Assembly (NCBI RefSeq): GCF_000729995.1
Contig: NZ_JNFG01000214.1
Location: 372,001-436,000 of the forward strand
Length of the DNA stretch: 64,000 nt
Direction of reading: 5' to 3'
Origin: Caballeronia sordidicola
GTDB lineage: Bacteria > Pseudomonadota > Gammaproteobacteria > Burkholderiales > Burkholderiaceae
Positions 25,990 to 35,229 of this stretch are shown piece by piece (within the stretch, counting starts at the first letter, position 1; each line of letters opens with the position of its first letter). The notes under the pieces were generated by a model. It did no database searches, was not told where the DNA came from, and saw only the letters and a list, made by a program, of their open reading frames with translations. The translations under genes and the position numbers were made by a program.

Positions 25990-26844
25990 ATGACCTATCC
26001 CGCATTGCCTACACATATTCAATCTGCAAGTCGGTTTGTCGAAGTGAATGGAATCAACACACACTATCTTGATATTGGCTCGGGCACACCGCTGATTCTG
26101 CTTCATGGAGGTGGGGCCGGTGCGGATGGTTGGGGTAACTGGCGGGGCTGCCTTGCTGAATATGCTCAATACTTCCGGGTCATCGCCCTTGACATGCCTG
26201 GATTTGGACGCACGGATAAACCGTCGCCCGACGCCTATGCCTACACACAGGCGAACCGGAACCTTCATCTGTTCGGCTTCATCGAGTCACTAGGTCTCGA
26301 TAAAGTGAACCTCATCGGCAATTCGATGGGAGGCGCGACAGCGCTCGGTCTGGCGATTGAACATCCTGAACGCGTACAGAAACTGGTGTTAATGGGCAGT
26401 GCCGGTTTGGGCATCGCCAATCCTGACCCGTCTTACATGAAGAACCTGCAAGGCTATGATTTCACGCTCGAAGGGATGGAGCGAATCATGCATGCAATGG
26501 TTGGTTCGCGGCATGTCGTCGATCCTTTATTGGTTGAGTATCGTCACGAGATCATGCAGAACGAAGATGCACGAGTGGCGATTCAACACATTGTCAAGTC
26601 GAAGTTAACCTATGAACGCGAACAAATCGCCTCGGTGAAAGTGCCAACACTTGTCGTCGGTGGGAAGGAGGACAAGGTGGCCGTGCTTGCAAGAACCTAC
26701 GGATATTTGGGATTACTTGAAAATTCCTGGGGATTCATCGTTCCCCACGTTGGTCACTGGGTGATGATCGAAGCACCTCGCGAGTTTGCGATGTTCACGA
26801 TCGGATTTTTGCGCGACGACGCGTTCATCGTCGATTCGCAATGA
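25990..26844 (+). CDS. Meta-cleavage product hydrolase (alpha/beta hydrolase, BphD/CarC type)
   Basis: 284 residues, the usual length. Oxyanion motif LLHGGGAGADGWGNW, nucleophile elbow IGNSMGGATALG (Ser), acid in GGKEDKVAV and His in PHVGHWVMIE. BphD/CarC-like enzymes split the C-C bond of a ring-fission dienoate to give an aromatic or aliphatic acid and 2-hydroxypenta-2,4-dienoate. The latter is exactly what the hydratase-aldolase-dehydrogenase genes at 10.5-14.2 kb consume. It is the last gene before a strong terminator. Confidence 0.93.
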   Translation: MTYPALPTHIQSASRFVEVNGINTHYLDIGSGTPLILLHGGGAGADGWGNWRGCLAEYAQYFRVIALDMPGFGRTDKPSPDAYAYTQANRNLHLFGFIESLGLDKVNLIGNSMGGATALGLAIEHPERVQKLVLMGSAGLGIANPDPSYMKNLQGYDFTLEGMERIMHAMVGSRHVVDPLLVEYRHEIMQNEDARVAIQHIVKSKLTYEREQIASVKVPTLVVGGKEDKVAVLARTYGYLGLLENSWGFIVPHVGHWVMIEAPREFAMFTIGFLRDDAFIVDSQ

Positions 26845-26851
26845 AACTCTT

Positions 26852-26874
26852 CCGCAACTGGTTGCGGGGTTTTT
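26852..26874 (+). terminator. Rho-independent terminator after the meta-cleavage hydrolase gene
   Basis: CCGCAAC and GTTGCGG form a 6-7-bp GC-rich stem with a tight loop, followed by GG and five T. It lies 8 bases past the stop of the hydrolase gene and marks the right end of the catabolic cluster. Confidence 0.85.
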
Positions 26875-26969
26875 CAGCACTGGATTGGCCTAAAAACCGC
26901 AACAGAAAAGAGACTACGTAGATACGAGCGAACCGGTTAGTTTAGAATCCCGTTGCTTTGGTGATCGAA

Positions 26970-27427
26970 ATGGCGAAACCCCAGCTAGGGCAAGGGATTC
27001 CAACGAATTTGAGCGTGGCGCAGTTCGAGCAATTTGTTTTGCCGCGTCTAAGCAGGGGCCGTCGCGTTGCGGCCCCGCGAAGAAAATGAGCTTTCATGCG
27101 ATCTTCTACTACATTTTGCGTTTGCTCTACCTGGGCTGCCAGTGAAAGGATCTGCCGATCGAAAAGAATGGGCTGGGCCATCCGGAGATCCACTACACGC
27201 GCATCTAATGCGCCTTTTGGTGGTGGCAAGCGGATGGCTGTTTTGATGCCATTTTCGACGGCTCGGTGTTCAAGCTTGGGCTAGGCGATCGTCTGGACAT
27301 CACCTTCATCCACGGTGACGGCACGACCACAGCAACCAGGAAAGGAGGTGATAATCTCGGCTTCAGTGGCCACAGAATGTCAAGGGCGACAAGGTCGTCT
27401 TCTGTGATCGGCACTGCTACGTGATAG
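26970..27427 (+). pseudogene. IS4/IS5-like transposase fragment
   Basis: From ATG 26970 the frame reads LSVAQFEQFVLPRLSRG, FYYILRLLYLGCQ, stop, KDLPIEKNGLGHPEIHYTRI, stop, then LDITFIHGDGTTTATRKGGD. It changes frame before KGDKVVFCDRHCYVIAP. This is the N-terminal half of a DDE transposase, with two stops in place of Trp-like codons and a frameshift. It ends abruptly where an inverted IS110 fragment begins (about 27425). Confidence 0.75.
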
Positions 27428-27602
27428 CGCCGATCGGTTCGATTACGACCTTCACTAGCTCTTCACGATATGGCTTCAGGCCCGCTCCAATTTGTATCAG
27501 ATCGTTCCGTAAGGGCCGCTGGTAGACAATCCGATCAGCCTCGTCGAAAATCACCACCACAACGTCGTTCGAGTGCAGGTCTATTGCGCCAAATTTGTCC
27601 AT
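27417..27602 (-). pseudogene. IS110-family transposase N-terminal fragment
   Basis: Minus-strand frame from ATG 27602: KFGAIDLHSNDVVVVIFDEA, then DRIVYQRPLRNDL, PYREELVKVVIE. This is the start of the RuvC-like DEDD domain of IS110 transposases. After VVIE the frame runs into the neighbouring IS4/IS5-like sequence read backwards, so only about 55 residues remain. Confidence 0.75.
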
Positions 27603-27867
27603 GCCGCGCCTCCTGTCCGTCAAGTCGGTCAGTCTGACCTTGACTCTACGGGCCGTTGCTACTCGATCGGAAGGAGGTTGGCTATGTGATTGCCAGACGC
27701 AAGCTACATCGCTAGAAAACTGATCCGTCATGTGCGCGAAACTCACTTGTCTGAGCAAGTTTCATCTTTTATGATCACAAGCCGGAATCGCAACTCATGT
27801 TGCGACGTAATGAACCAACGAAATATGTCCTTTCCCCCCCAAAGATGTATCCTTTACGAGGCGGTAT

Positions 27868-28176
27868 ATGCGAACTAATAGAGTTGGGCTCGCACTGTGC
27901 GTTGCACTTTTCGGGCTAAGCATCGCTTCTGGAAGTAGCTATGCCGATGAACAAGCGTCGAACGTACAAAGTACGAAGGAGGCTAAGAGGGCCGCGAAGG
28001 ACGCAAGAAAGCACGAGCGGGAGCAGGCGCGTACGGCAAATCGCTCTCAACTCAGGCAACTAGATAAAGGTGCGTTTAAACAAGACACCGATCGAACCGC
28101 TTCGCCGTACGACACTCAATCGGCACCAAAGCTAAGCCCACGGAAGCCCACCGATAAAGCGAGCTCTGCGCCTTAA
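27868..28176 (+). CDS. Small secreted hypothetical protein
   Basis: 102 residues with a clear signal peptide (VGLALCVALFGLSIASGSSYA, cut before DEQ). The mature part is highly charged and low in hydrophobics (KEAKRAAKDARKHEREQAR), then Pro/Ser-rich at the end, so probably disordered in the periplasm. ATG 27868 follows GAGGCGG. I do not recognise a family, although short Lys/Arg/Gln-rich periplasmic proteins are common in Burkholderia. It lies alone between IS remnants. Confidence 0.55.
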   Translation: MRTNRVGLALCVALFGLSIASGSSYADEQASNVQSTKEAKRAAKDARKHEREQARTANRSQLRQLDKGAFKQDTDRTASPYDTQSAPKLSPRKPTDKASSAP

Positions 28177-28477
28177 GAATCAGGCGCCGTAGAGAAGAGA
28201 ACGCCTAAAAGCCGCGGGTAGTTTGCAACTGAAGACGAGCCCGCGGAGTTGGACTGGCCATATGATCGATCCGTCGCTCCTAACCGATCATCGAACGTGT
28301 TTGTTCCACAGCGAAATCGCTTTTGAAGAGCTCGCAGCGGTTTGCAGAGAGTTGGTTCAGCCTATCGCTCGGGAACACGTGTTTGGCCAATCGCGTTCTC
28401 GCGGGAAGGCTTCCGTTCTGTCCTGTCGCGTAAGGCGCTTTGCTTTGCTTAGGGCGTGACGACGAACGAATTGATCG
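28177..28477. other. Gap between small secreted protein and IS6 remnant
   Basis: About 300 bases; nothing recognised. Confidence 0.4.
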
Positions 28478-29167
28478 ATGAAGCAAGACCTGAATCCTGC
28501 TGTGAAGAAGGTGCTCAAGCGCCCGCACGATCCACTGGATATCATCCTGTTATGCGTGCCGTTGGTACGTGGCTTATCCGCTGAGCCTGTGGCTTCTTGC
28601 GCAGATGATGGTCGAACGCGGGATTGATGTCGATTATTTGACGGTGTACCGCTCGACCATCAAGGCGTCGCCGGTTCTGGAGAAGGCGTTTCGCCGCCAC
28701 AGCCCAGCCGTTGGCCGAATTTGATGGATGGACGAAACGTACGTCAAGGTCCGCAGCAAATGGACATATCTCTATCGCGTCGTCGACAAGGCGGGTAACA
28801 CGGTTGACTTCCTGCTTCGAGCGAAGCGGGACAGGAAGCTGCGCGACAGTCCTTCGAGAAGGCCACCGGACGGAATACTGCTCCCAAAACGGTAAGGTTG
28901 GACAGGAGCGGCGCTGACCTCGCCGGGCTGCGCGCCGTGAACGCCGATCGCGAGATTGCCGATCAAGATCCGCTAGGCCAAGTATGTCAACAATATTGTT
29001 GAACAGGATCACCGGGTGATCAACCGATGCACTCGACTGATGCGCGGATTTAAGACTTTTCGCTGCGCCAGGATTCTTCTGGGCGGTATCGAAGTCATGC
29101 ATATGATCGTCAAGGGACAAATGAAGTGTGCTCGCGGCACAGAGCCTTCTGCTTCTGATCCATTCTA
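28478..29167 (+). pseudogene. IS6-family transposase, degraded
   Basis: Several frames together read LDIILLCVRWYVAYPLSLW, LLAQMMVERGIDVDYLTVYR, then WMDETYVKVRSKWTYLYRVV and DKAGNTVDFLLRAKRD, and at the end VEQDHRVINRCTRLMRGFKTF. This is the full order of an IS6/IS26-type DDE transposase (D in MDET, E in VEQDHR). Frameshifts and internal stops (after AVGRI and in 28890-28980) inactivate it. No terminal repeats were identified. Confidence 0.8.
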
Positions 29168-29556
29168 ATCTTGGCTAGCATAAGCAATCCTCATCATATG
29201 GCAGAGATTTTTTTGGTTGGCGGTCGCGGCAACCAGCGCATCGCCATGTCGTCGGACCTGATCCGCGACCGGTAATCAAAAAAATGTTTGTGCTAAACCG
29301 CTCCACAGGCGGTGGCCGCTATGGGCATTGAATGAACGCCGCGGTAATTTGTGAAGTCTTGCAGGGGCGATCAAACACGGACTTCCGGCGAGAGTGGGAA
29401 ACATCACGTGTAAAGGAAGCGCGAATGTGCGCGTGAACCGGCAAATCACCCGCCATTTTGGAGTACGCTGGCGCGCCAGCAGATCGAAGGCACGAGTGCA
29501 GCCGCGTTGGCCTCGTCAGGAAAGGCGAACGTGTACGGAAACAGGTGCGATGGCAA
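29168..29556. other. Gap left of the IS91-type transposase gene
   Basis: About 390 bases, probably including the terminal end of the IS91-type element. No gene recognised. Confidence 0.4.
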
Positions 29557-30762
29557 CTAGCGCGCATGGGTGGGACCTGGCGGGGCTCGTGGAAGGCTGC
29601 CGGGCATGTCTTCGATGCGGAGCATGTGTCCCTTGCCACATACGGGGCAGTCGCGCAGTGACTTGCCGGTGAGTCGCTGGTAGCGGTCACGGTAGTCTTC
29701 CCCGGGCTCGACTGCGGCAGCGGCGGGAGCCTCGACACCGAGCAGCCGCCTGCAGGTGGCGAGCTTGTCGGCACGGTGGCAGTTGGCGAGCCACCCGTAG
29801 CTGCGAATGCGCTTGAAGCCGTCAGGTAGCACATGCAGCAGGAAGCGACGGATGAACTCGTCGGCGGTGAGCGTCATGGTTCTTTGTCTGGACTCGTGCC
29901 GATAGTCCTTCCAGCGGAACTGCAGGGTGTGCCCGTCGAAGGCGAGCAGCCGGTTGTTGGAGATGGCGACGCGGTGGGTGTAGCGGCCCAGGTACTCGAG
30001 CACGTGTTCGGCACCGCCAAAGGGTGGCTTGGCGTAGACCGCCCACTCCGCCCGAGCCGCGGGTGCAAGCCAGGCTGCGAATTCGACGGGATCGCTTAGG
30101 GACTCGAACTGACCGTGCAGGCGCAGCCCGCCGGCGTCGTAAGCGCGGCGCAGCTGTTCGAGAAACAGGCGGCGAAAGAGCCGTGACAGGACCCGCACGG
30201 ACAGGAAGAAGCCGGGACGGCAGGCGATCCAGCGCTCGCCGTCCGGGGAGATGCCGCCGCCCGGCACAACGCAATGCACATGAGGGTGATGCTGCAGATT
30301 CTGTCCCCACGTATGCAGGATCGTGAGGAAGCCGATCTCGGCGCCCAGGTGCTTCGGATCGGCGGCGATCGTGCGCAACGTTTCGGCGCTGGCGCGAAAC
30401 AGCAGATCGTAGAGCGTCCTCTTGTTCTGGAACGCGAGAGCGGCGATGGATTCGGGAAGCGTGAAGACGACATGGAAATACTCGGTCGAGGGGAGGAGCT
30501 CCGCATGCCGGCGTTCGAGCCATTGCGCGCGGGCGAGTGACTGGCACTTCGGACAGTGCCGGTTACGACACGAGTCGTAACTGATGCGCTGATAGCCGCA
30601 TGCATCGCACTGCTCGAGATGGGCACCAAGCGCTGCGGTACGACACAGCTCGATGGCACTCATCACGCGTCGCTGCACACGACTGAGCCCCCCGGCATGG
30701 GATAGCCGGAAACTGGGCCCACACTGGCGGAAAATGTCCGCCACTTCGAGCGCCGGTCGCAT
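29557..30762 (-). mobile_element. IS91-family (Y2-type) transposase gene
   Basis: 401 residues from ATG 30762, eight bases past the recombinase stop. N-terminal zinc-binding region (CDACGYQRISYDSCRNRHC, CPKCQSLARAQW), HUH motif HPHVHCVVPGGG, and catalytic Tyr region LEYLGRYTHRVAISNNRLL. IS91 elements move by rolling-circle transposition without target duplications and can carry adjacent DNA. The reading frame is intact and GC-rich compared with the broken elements to its left, so it is probably the most recent arrival. The frame runs upstream of the chosen Met, but that part overlaps the recombinase gene in another frame. Confidence 0.92.
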
Positions 30763-30770
30763 GACTGCGC

Positions 30771-31649
30771 TCAGAAGTACTGGGGTGCAGGTGGCGGGGA
30801 TGGAATGGGTGCAGGGTGCGGCAGCAGGTCGAAGGGACTGGTGGTGGCGCACACGGTGCTGGTGGCAACCTTCAAGTACCGGGACGTTGTCGAGAGGGAC
30901 CTGTGGCCCATCAGCAGCTGGATCCGGCGCACGTCAGTACCGGCTTCCAGCAGATGCGTGGCGAACGCGTGTCGCAAAGAATGGGGCGTCACGGGTTTGG
31001 TGATGCCGCTGCGCTTGCGTGCAAGCTCGCATGCGTCGCCCACGGCATGGCGGGTGATGGGCCGCCCCGGAATGCTGCCTGGAAAGAGCCATTCCTTCGG
31101 ATGGGCGTCCTGCCAGTACAGTCTCAGGATCTCGAACAGCCTCGGCGAGAGCATTACATAGCGATCCTTACGGTTCTTCCCCTGGTTCACACGGATCACC
31201 ATGCGCTTGCTGTCGATATCAGTGACCTTCAGATGCACGACTTCGGAGACACGCAGTCCGGCGGCGTACGCGGTCATCAGGATGGTGCGGTGCTTGAGAC
31301 TGGCGACCGACTCGAAGAAGGTGGTGATCTCCTCCAGGCTGAGGACGACTGGCAGTCGGAACGGCTTCTTCGGTAACGGAAAGTCCTCGTCGCTCCAGGG
31401 TCGCTTGAGCGTCACACGGTAGAGAAACCGGAGTGCGCCGATCGTTGCGCCGAGACTGGCGGGTGCCAGCTTGCGTTCTTCGCTGAGGTAGATGAGCCAG
31501 GCCCGAATCTCCTCGGGACCCAGCAGTTCGGGCGAACGGCGAAAGTGGCGGGCGAAACTGGCTACCTGAATCAGATAGGACTTCTGGGTATTCTCTGCAA
31601 GGTTGCGGATCTGCATGTCATGCAGCATGCGTTGGCGCAGTGGCGTCAT
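30771..31649 (-). mobile_element. Tyrosine recombinase linked to the IS91-type transposase
   Basis: 292 residues from ATG 31649 (GGAGG upstream; an in-frame extension to 31751 is less likely). N-terminal SAM-like core-binding domain (TQKSYLIQVASFARHFRRSP) and catalytic domain with Arg in AAGLRVSEVVHL, HxxR in PHSLRHAFATHLL, His in MGHRSLSTT and Tyr in SRYLKV. All key residues are present. It is XerC/D-like and is found paired with IS91-type transposases in some elements, with the two genes forming a unit as here. Confidence 0.92.
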
Positions 31650-32263
31650 GGCGAGCCTCCTGGAAGCAGTGGGTGGAATGCCCAACCGGGCGTTCACATA
31701 CTGCTCCCGGCGATACCACTCACCACCTCGCCGGGGTTCAGCGCCAGACAACCCTCTTCATGAAACGTCAGCCACGGACCTGTGCCTACCTCCCACTACC
31801 GCGTCAGCGGTTTAGTACTTCGACGTTTGATTGACCTACGCCATTATCGCGACAAAACCAATCTGTCGCTTATTCATCATTGTTGTCGAAAAGCGGCCTT
31901 ACTCGTATGCAGACGCGGGATGCCGGTGCTGCGCTTCTTTCAAGCGGGCGGCATTGCATTCGAGGACGCGGCATGGAGATATGGTCAAGAGTCGAGGAGC
32001 GACACGTGACGCCTTCAGCCGCGCGCAATGCGGCATGAAGCGAGCGGTGAAGCTCTTCTTTGTCTTGCCAAGGTCCGTAAGCGCAACATCGATCGCAGTG
32101 CCGTGACCTGCTGTCCGGCCATCAACTACCTATCCGGACATGCGTGACCGGTAACGGTCGGCTGTAAATGGGGTAGAGCGGGGGGCGATGCCTAACGATT
32201 GGTGGGGTGCTGGCACGGGCACGTCTAGTTGTTAGTTAGACGTGCCCGTCGTTGCAGATGGCG
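31650..32263. other. Gap between IS91-type element and porin
   Basis: About 610 bases. It must hold the origin end of the IS91-type element; short frames are present but none resembles a known protein. Confidence 0.4.
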
Positions 32264-33340
32264 TTAGAAAAAATGACGAATGCCTACGGCAACAGCAAGC
32301 TGCCGAGTCGTTGACGAAGGCGCCAAGGGGAACAGCACTGCCGACTGGGTTGCACCCGACGAAGCAGCGAGACTTGTGCCGACATAAACATCCGTACGTT
32401 TCGATAAGAATTTGTCCAGGAAGAGGCTGTAGTTGGACAGTCGCCCGGAACCAATGCCATCGCGACCGTATCCCACCGTCAATTTCAAATCAGGCTGGAA
32501 TGCGTACACAGCGGCAACTGTCGCGCTTCGAATCGATTCGTATTCTCCAAAACCCTTGAACGCTACATAGGTGTAGCCAACCTCGCCTGTCAAATTTTCG
32601 GTGACTTTGTATGATGCGCTGGCACCGTAGATGTCTTGCGAGTCGACAGCAAACGAGCGATATGGAGTTACTTGCTGTCCGAGGAACGTCTTCATTCCTG
32701 CCAACGTCGGGGTAAAGTTGACACCGTTGATTTTGGTCGCCACGGCTGCGGCCCTAAAGCGGTCGCCTGCGTACGTCAACGAAAAGCTAAAGCCACGGCC
32801 ACGATTTGAAGCGTCGGTCGATCCGCCAGGCAAGGCATACATGCCCGAGAACGTGAATCCTTGTAACGTTGGAGAGCGGTACGTAACCGAATTGTCCAGA
32901 TACCCCCCGCCCATATGATCTGCATTTGCTGGTGTAAACGAGAATGTGGAGTTGTAACCGGGCGTGTTTCCCAGAAGAAAGACCGAGTAATCGTAATGGC
33001 GCCCGGCAGTCACGGTTCCATATTCAGACTTTGACAGTCCCACCCATGAACCCCCACTGAAGAACGTACTTGAGCTGAACTGTTTTCCGTTGGAAACGTC
33101 AAAGTAGCTGGTGACGTCGAAAAGCGCTTTCAGTCCGCCCCCCAGATCTTCCGTTCCCTTGATTCCGAATGCAGTGTTCCAGTGATAACTGTCGATGGTC
33201 TGCACCGTATGGCTGCCGCCGGCGTTGTTAGCGAAGGCGATCGCTTCATCAAGAACTCCATACAGCGTGACGTTTGACTGTGCTGTGGCATATGTTGAGA
33301 ACATCGATAACAAGGCAAAACACGAAAGTTTATGTTTCAT
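32264..33340 (-). CDS. Gram-negative general porin (OmpC/Omp-type, Burkholderia family)
   Basis: 358 residues with signal peptide (KLSCFALLSMFSTYATA, cut before QSNVTLYG). The mature start QSNVTLYGVLDEA, GIKGTEDLGGGLKALFD and the C-terminal Phe ending (VGIRHFF) are typical of 16-strand trimeric porins of this group, which pass small anionic and aromatic solutes. It is divergent to an MFS fragment at 33860; a broken relative at 5138-5368 sits the same way next to an intact MFS gene, so the porin and transporter were once a divergent pair in both module copies. Confidence 0.92.
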   Translation of the reverse strand: MKHKLSCFALLSMFSTYATAQSNVTLYGVLDEAIAFANNAGGSHTVQTIDSYHWNTAFGIKGTEDLGGGLKALFDVTSYFDVSNGKQFSSSTFFSGGSWVGLSKSEYGTVTAGRHYDYSVFLLGNTPGYNSTFSFTPANADHMGGGYLDNSVTYRSPTLQGFTFSGMYALPGGSTDASNRGRGFSFSLTYAGDRFRAAAVATKINGVNFTPTLAGMKTFLGQQVTPYRSFAVDSQDIYGASASYKVTENLTGEVGYTYVAFKGFGEYESIRSATVAAVYAFQPDLKLTVGYGRDGIGSGRLSNYSLFLDKFLSKRTDVYVGTSLAASSGATQSAVLFPLAPSSTTRQLAVAVGIRHFF

Positions 33341-33859
33341 TCATCAATCTCCAACCTGTAGCTTATTTAACCAATTGCGACCAGCGAAACATCATCACAA
33401 ATCAGATCGCGATCCCGTTGCGGTACGTAGCATTCCCCCGATTCTCAGGGTCTCGATGCCGTTTCTTGCCTTTTATCGTTTTTGACCGTGGGTGGCAGCA
33501 AACTAAACTCTCCCGGCTCGGTCTATCTCTGTTCTCATCTGGTAATTGGCCGGAGTAAGAATTCAGATCGCCGTCCGGTTAGGGGAATGTAGGTCGTCAT
33601 TTTTTCAGCTACAACCGAAAAATCATCGATGCATGAGCTAACGAAATTCATGCGTTAAGACGAACCTTCGTAGCGGGAATGGTCGTGACGCTCGCTTACA
33701 GAACCGTGGGGTCGTTGTTTTTTCGCTAAGCAATTCCTTTGCTAGTCAGTAGACTTCCAAGCAAAGGGTCACAAGGGAAGGCTGGCCTAACAGCCCGAAC
33801 GGCGACCCGAGAGAACGATATCTCTCAAATTTCCGGTCTAAAGACCATGCACCATTGAT
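33341..33859. other. Gap between porin and MFS remnant
   Basis: About 520 bases with the porin promoter region and no gene. A block near 33608-33625 (CTACAACCGAAAAATC) matches one near 5586 in the first module. Confidence 0.45.
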
Positions 33860-34333
33860 TTGCCCATGATATCGACGGCCCGGCATGCGCAGAGTGCGGC
33901 GTCGGCGACAATCGTAGTCGCGACGTTCGAGGTCGTTGGACCGGTTGCCGCTGGCTACTTATTCGACCGCGTGTTTGCACCACGGGCGGCAATTGGCATC
34001 TTTGTGCTGTCTTGTGCCGGATGGGTCGGCTTGTTGCCAATATCATCCCCCAGCGCAGCTTTTGTGAGCGCCGCTCTGCAAGGATTTGGTGCAGGAACGA
34101 AATCTGACTTGCTGGGTTACCCAATTGGTCGTTAGTTCGGCCTCGGACGTTTCAGACAGGGCCTCGATTGGGTATTTGCTGCGTTCATGATCGGTTTCGC
34201 TATTGGACTTGTTGTGATCCGCATCGGCTTTGACCTTGATAAGAGCTTCACATAGCCTCTCATCGTTGCCAACATTGCGCTGCCGGCTGTATGCGCCTTG
34301 TGCGCTTTTATGCCGCAATTTCGCAAGCTGTAG
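33860..34333 (+). pseudogene. MFS transporter C-terminal fragment
   Basis: Aligns with the last third of the MFS protein at 5953-7209: VAAGYLFDRVFAPRAAIGIF, GFGAGTKSDLLGYPIGR, then stops at 34134 and 34252, and finally ALCAFMPQFRKL. The N-terminal two-thirds are missing, so this copy is dead. Beyond its end the sequence still matches the first module (a GATCTCGnnCACG-like block), followed by the intact peptide gene. Confidence 0.85.
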
Positions 34334-34502
34334 TGATCTCGGGCACGTGTAGTCCTGCTCTCGAAAGTTACAACGCAATAAAAAGACAGAAACGGAACTT
34401 GTGCGGGTGCGACCCCGAGCGCTCGGGTCGTATTTCATGAAAAACTTGTTTTCTCTCCAGCAACAATCGGAGTGCGTCTCCTAGCTAGAATGGGTTTGTC
34501 GA

Positions 34503-34521
34503 GGGCGTCGCTTTGATGCCC
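34503..34521 (+). promoter_or_regulatory. Conserved leader hairpin, second copy
   Basis: GGGCGTC, five bases, GATGCCC; same stem as at 7376-7394 with a different loop sequence, just before the GGGAG ribosome site of the peptide gene. Confidence 0.5.
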
Positions 34522-34538
34522 CGCTAGGGAGAAATGCA

Positions 34539-34784
34539 ATGATGAAATTCTGTGCAGGAGCGTGCTTGGCCTTCGCTATATTGAACGCGCATGCAGCACC
34601 GAACGCAGCAGTACTCGACGGTGCAGCCAGGGACGTCGATCGGGGTGGCGTGGTGTCATCGATGCAGGAATCCAGCAGATTTTCGGATAGTATGCCTAAT
34701 AAAAATAAGCATTACTATGGTTGTGCATGGGTTCCGAAGGCTCGGGCCGCCGACTACTATGGCTGCTCGTGGATTCCGCAGTAA
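34539..34784 (+). CDS. Small secreted peptide with tandem YGCAWVP-type motif, second copy
   Basis: 81 residues. Signal peptide (ACLAFAILNAHAAPNA), variable polar middle, and C-terminus with HYYGCAWVPKARAADYYGC followed by SWIPQ. Compared with the copy at 7412 the middle has diverged strongly while the C-terminal double motif and spacing are kept, so the motif is under selection. ATG 34539 or 34542; GGGAG upstream. The neighbouring MFS gene is dead, so the peptide does not depend on it. Function unknown. Confidence 0.7.
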   Translation: MMKFCAGACLAFAILNAHAAPNAAVLDGAARDVDRGGVVSSMQESSRFSDSMPNKNKHYYGCAWVPKARAADYYGCSWIPQ

Positions 34785-34882
34785 CAGTCGGTGGTGGATT
34801 TAACCATCGCGCGGGACGCCAAATACCTCGGCTTAGCGCGTCCGATAGGGTGTGAAAATATATGCGGGCACCTAAACAGGCG

Positions 34883-35008
34883 AACCTGTTTGGGCTGCTT
34901 AATCTGGTATTACGCGGATGGGCGAATTACCACAACCATGTAGTCGCCAAGGAAACCTTCACTCGGGTTGATGCTGATGTCTGGTCGATGCTTGGCAAGG
35001 GGCGGTAA
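34883..35008 (+). pseudogene. Group II intron reverse transcriptase/maturase, C-terminal fragment
   Basis: Reads NLVLRGWANYHNHVVAKETF, TRVDADVWSMLGKGR, then a stop; after a frame change RRHPN continues. LRGWxNYHRHVVSKxTFxxVD and KRRHPNK are the conserved end of group II intron maturases. Only this tail remains. The rest of 34785-35229 is unassigned. Confidence 0.7.
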
Positions 35009-35229
35009 GAAGGCATCCGAACAATCAGACCGAGGGAGTTTGCTAAGGCTTGTTGTACGCCTTGGAGGCCAGGACAGGTAGGTCGACCGGTGGATCGGGT
35101 TTTCCGGTGCTCGCATCACGTACCTGCGTCGGCACGCAAGCATGGCGTCCTTAAAATAGTAGCGTTGGTATGGGCGATGATAAGCTCAGCTATCGCTGTC
35201 ACCTCGCGCTAGGCTTATGGTCTGAGTGC

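Noticed and set aside
29822..30547. 241-residue minus-strand open frame
   Set aside because: Alternative frame of the IS91 transposase gene; Arg/Pro-rich shadow.
31782..32106. Possible small genes right of the recombinase
   Set aside because: Frames are short, without ribosome sites or recognisable motifs; more likely the end of the IS91-type element.
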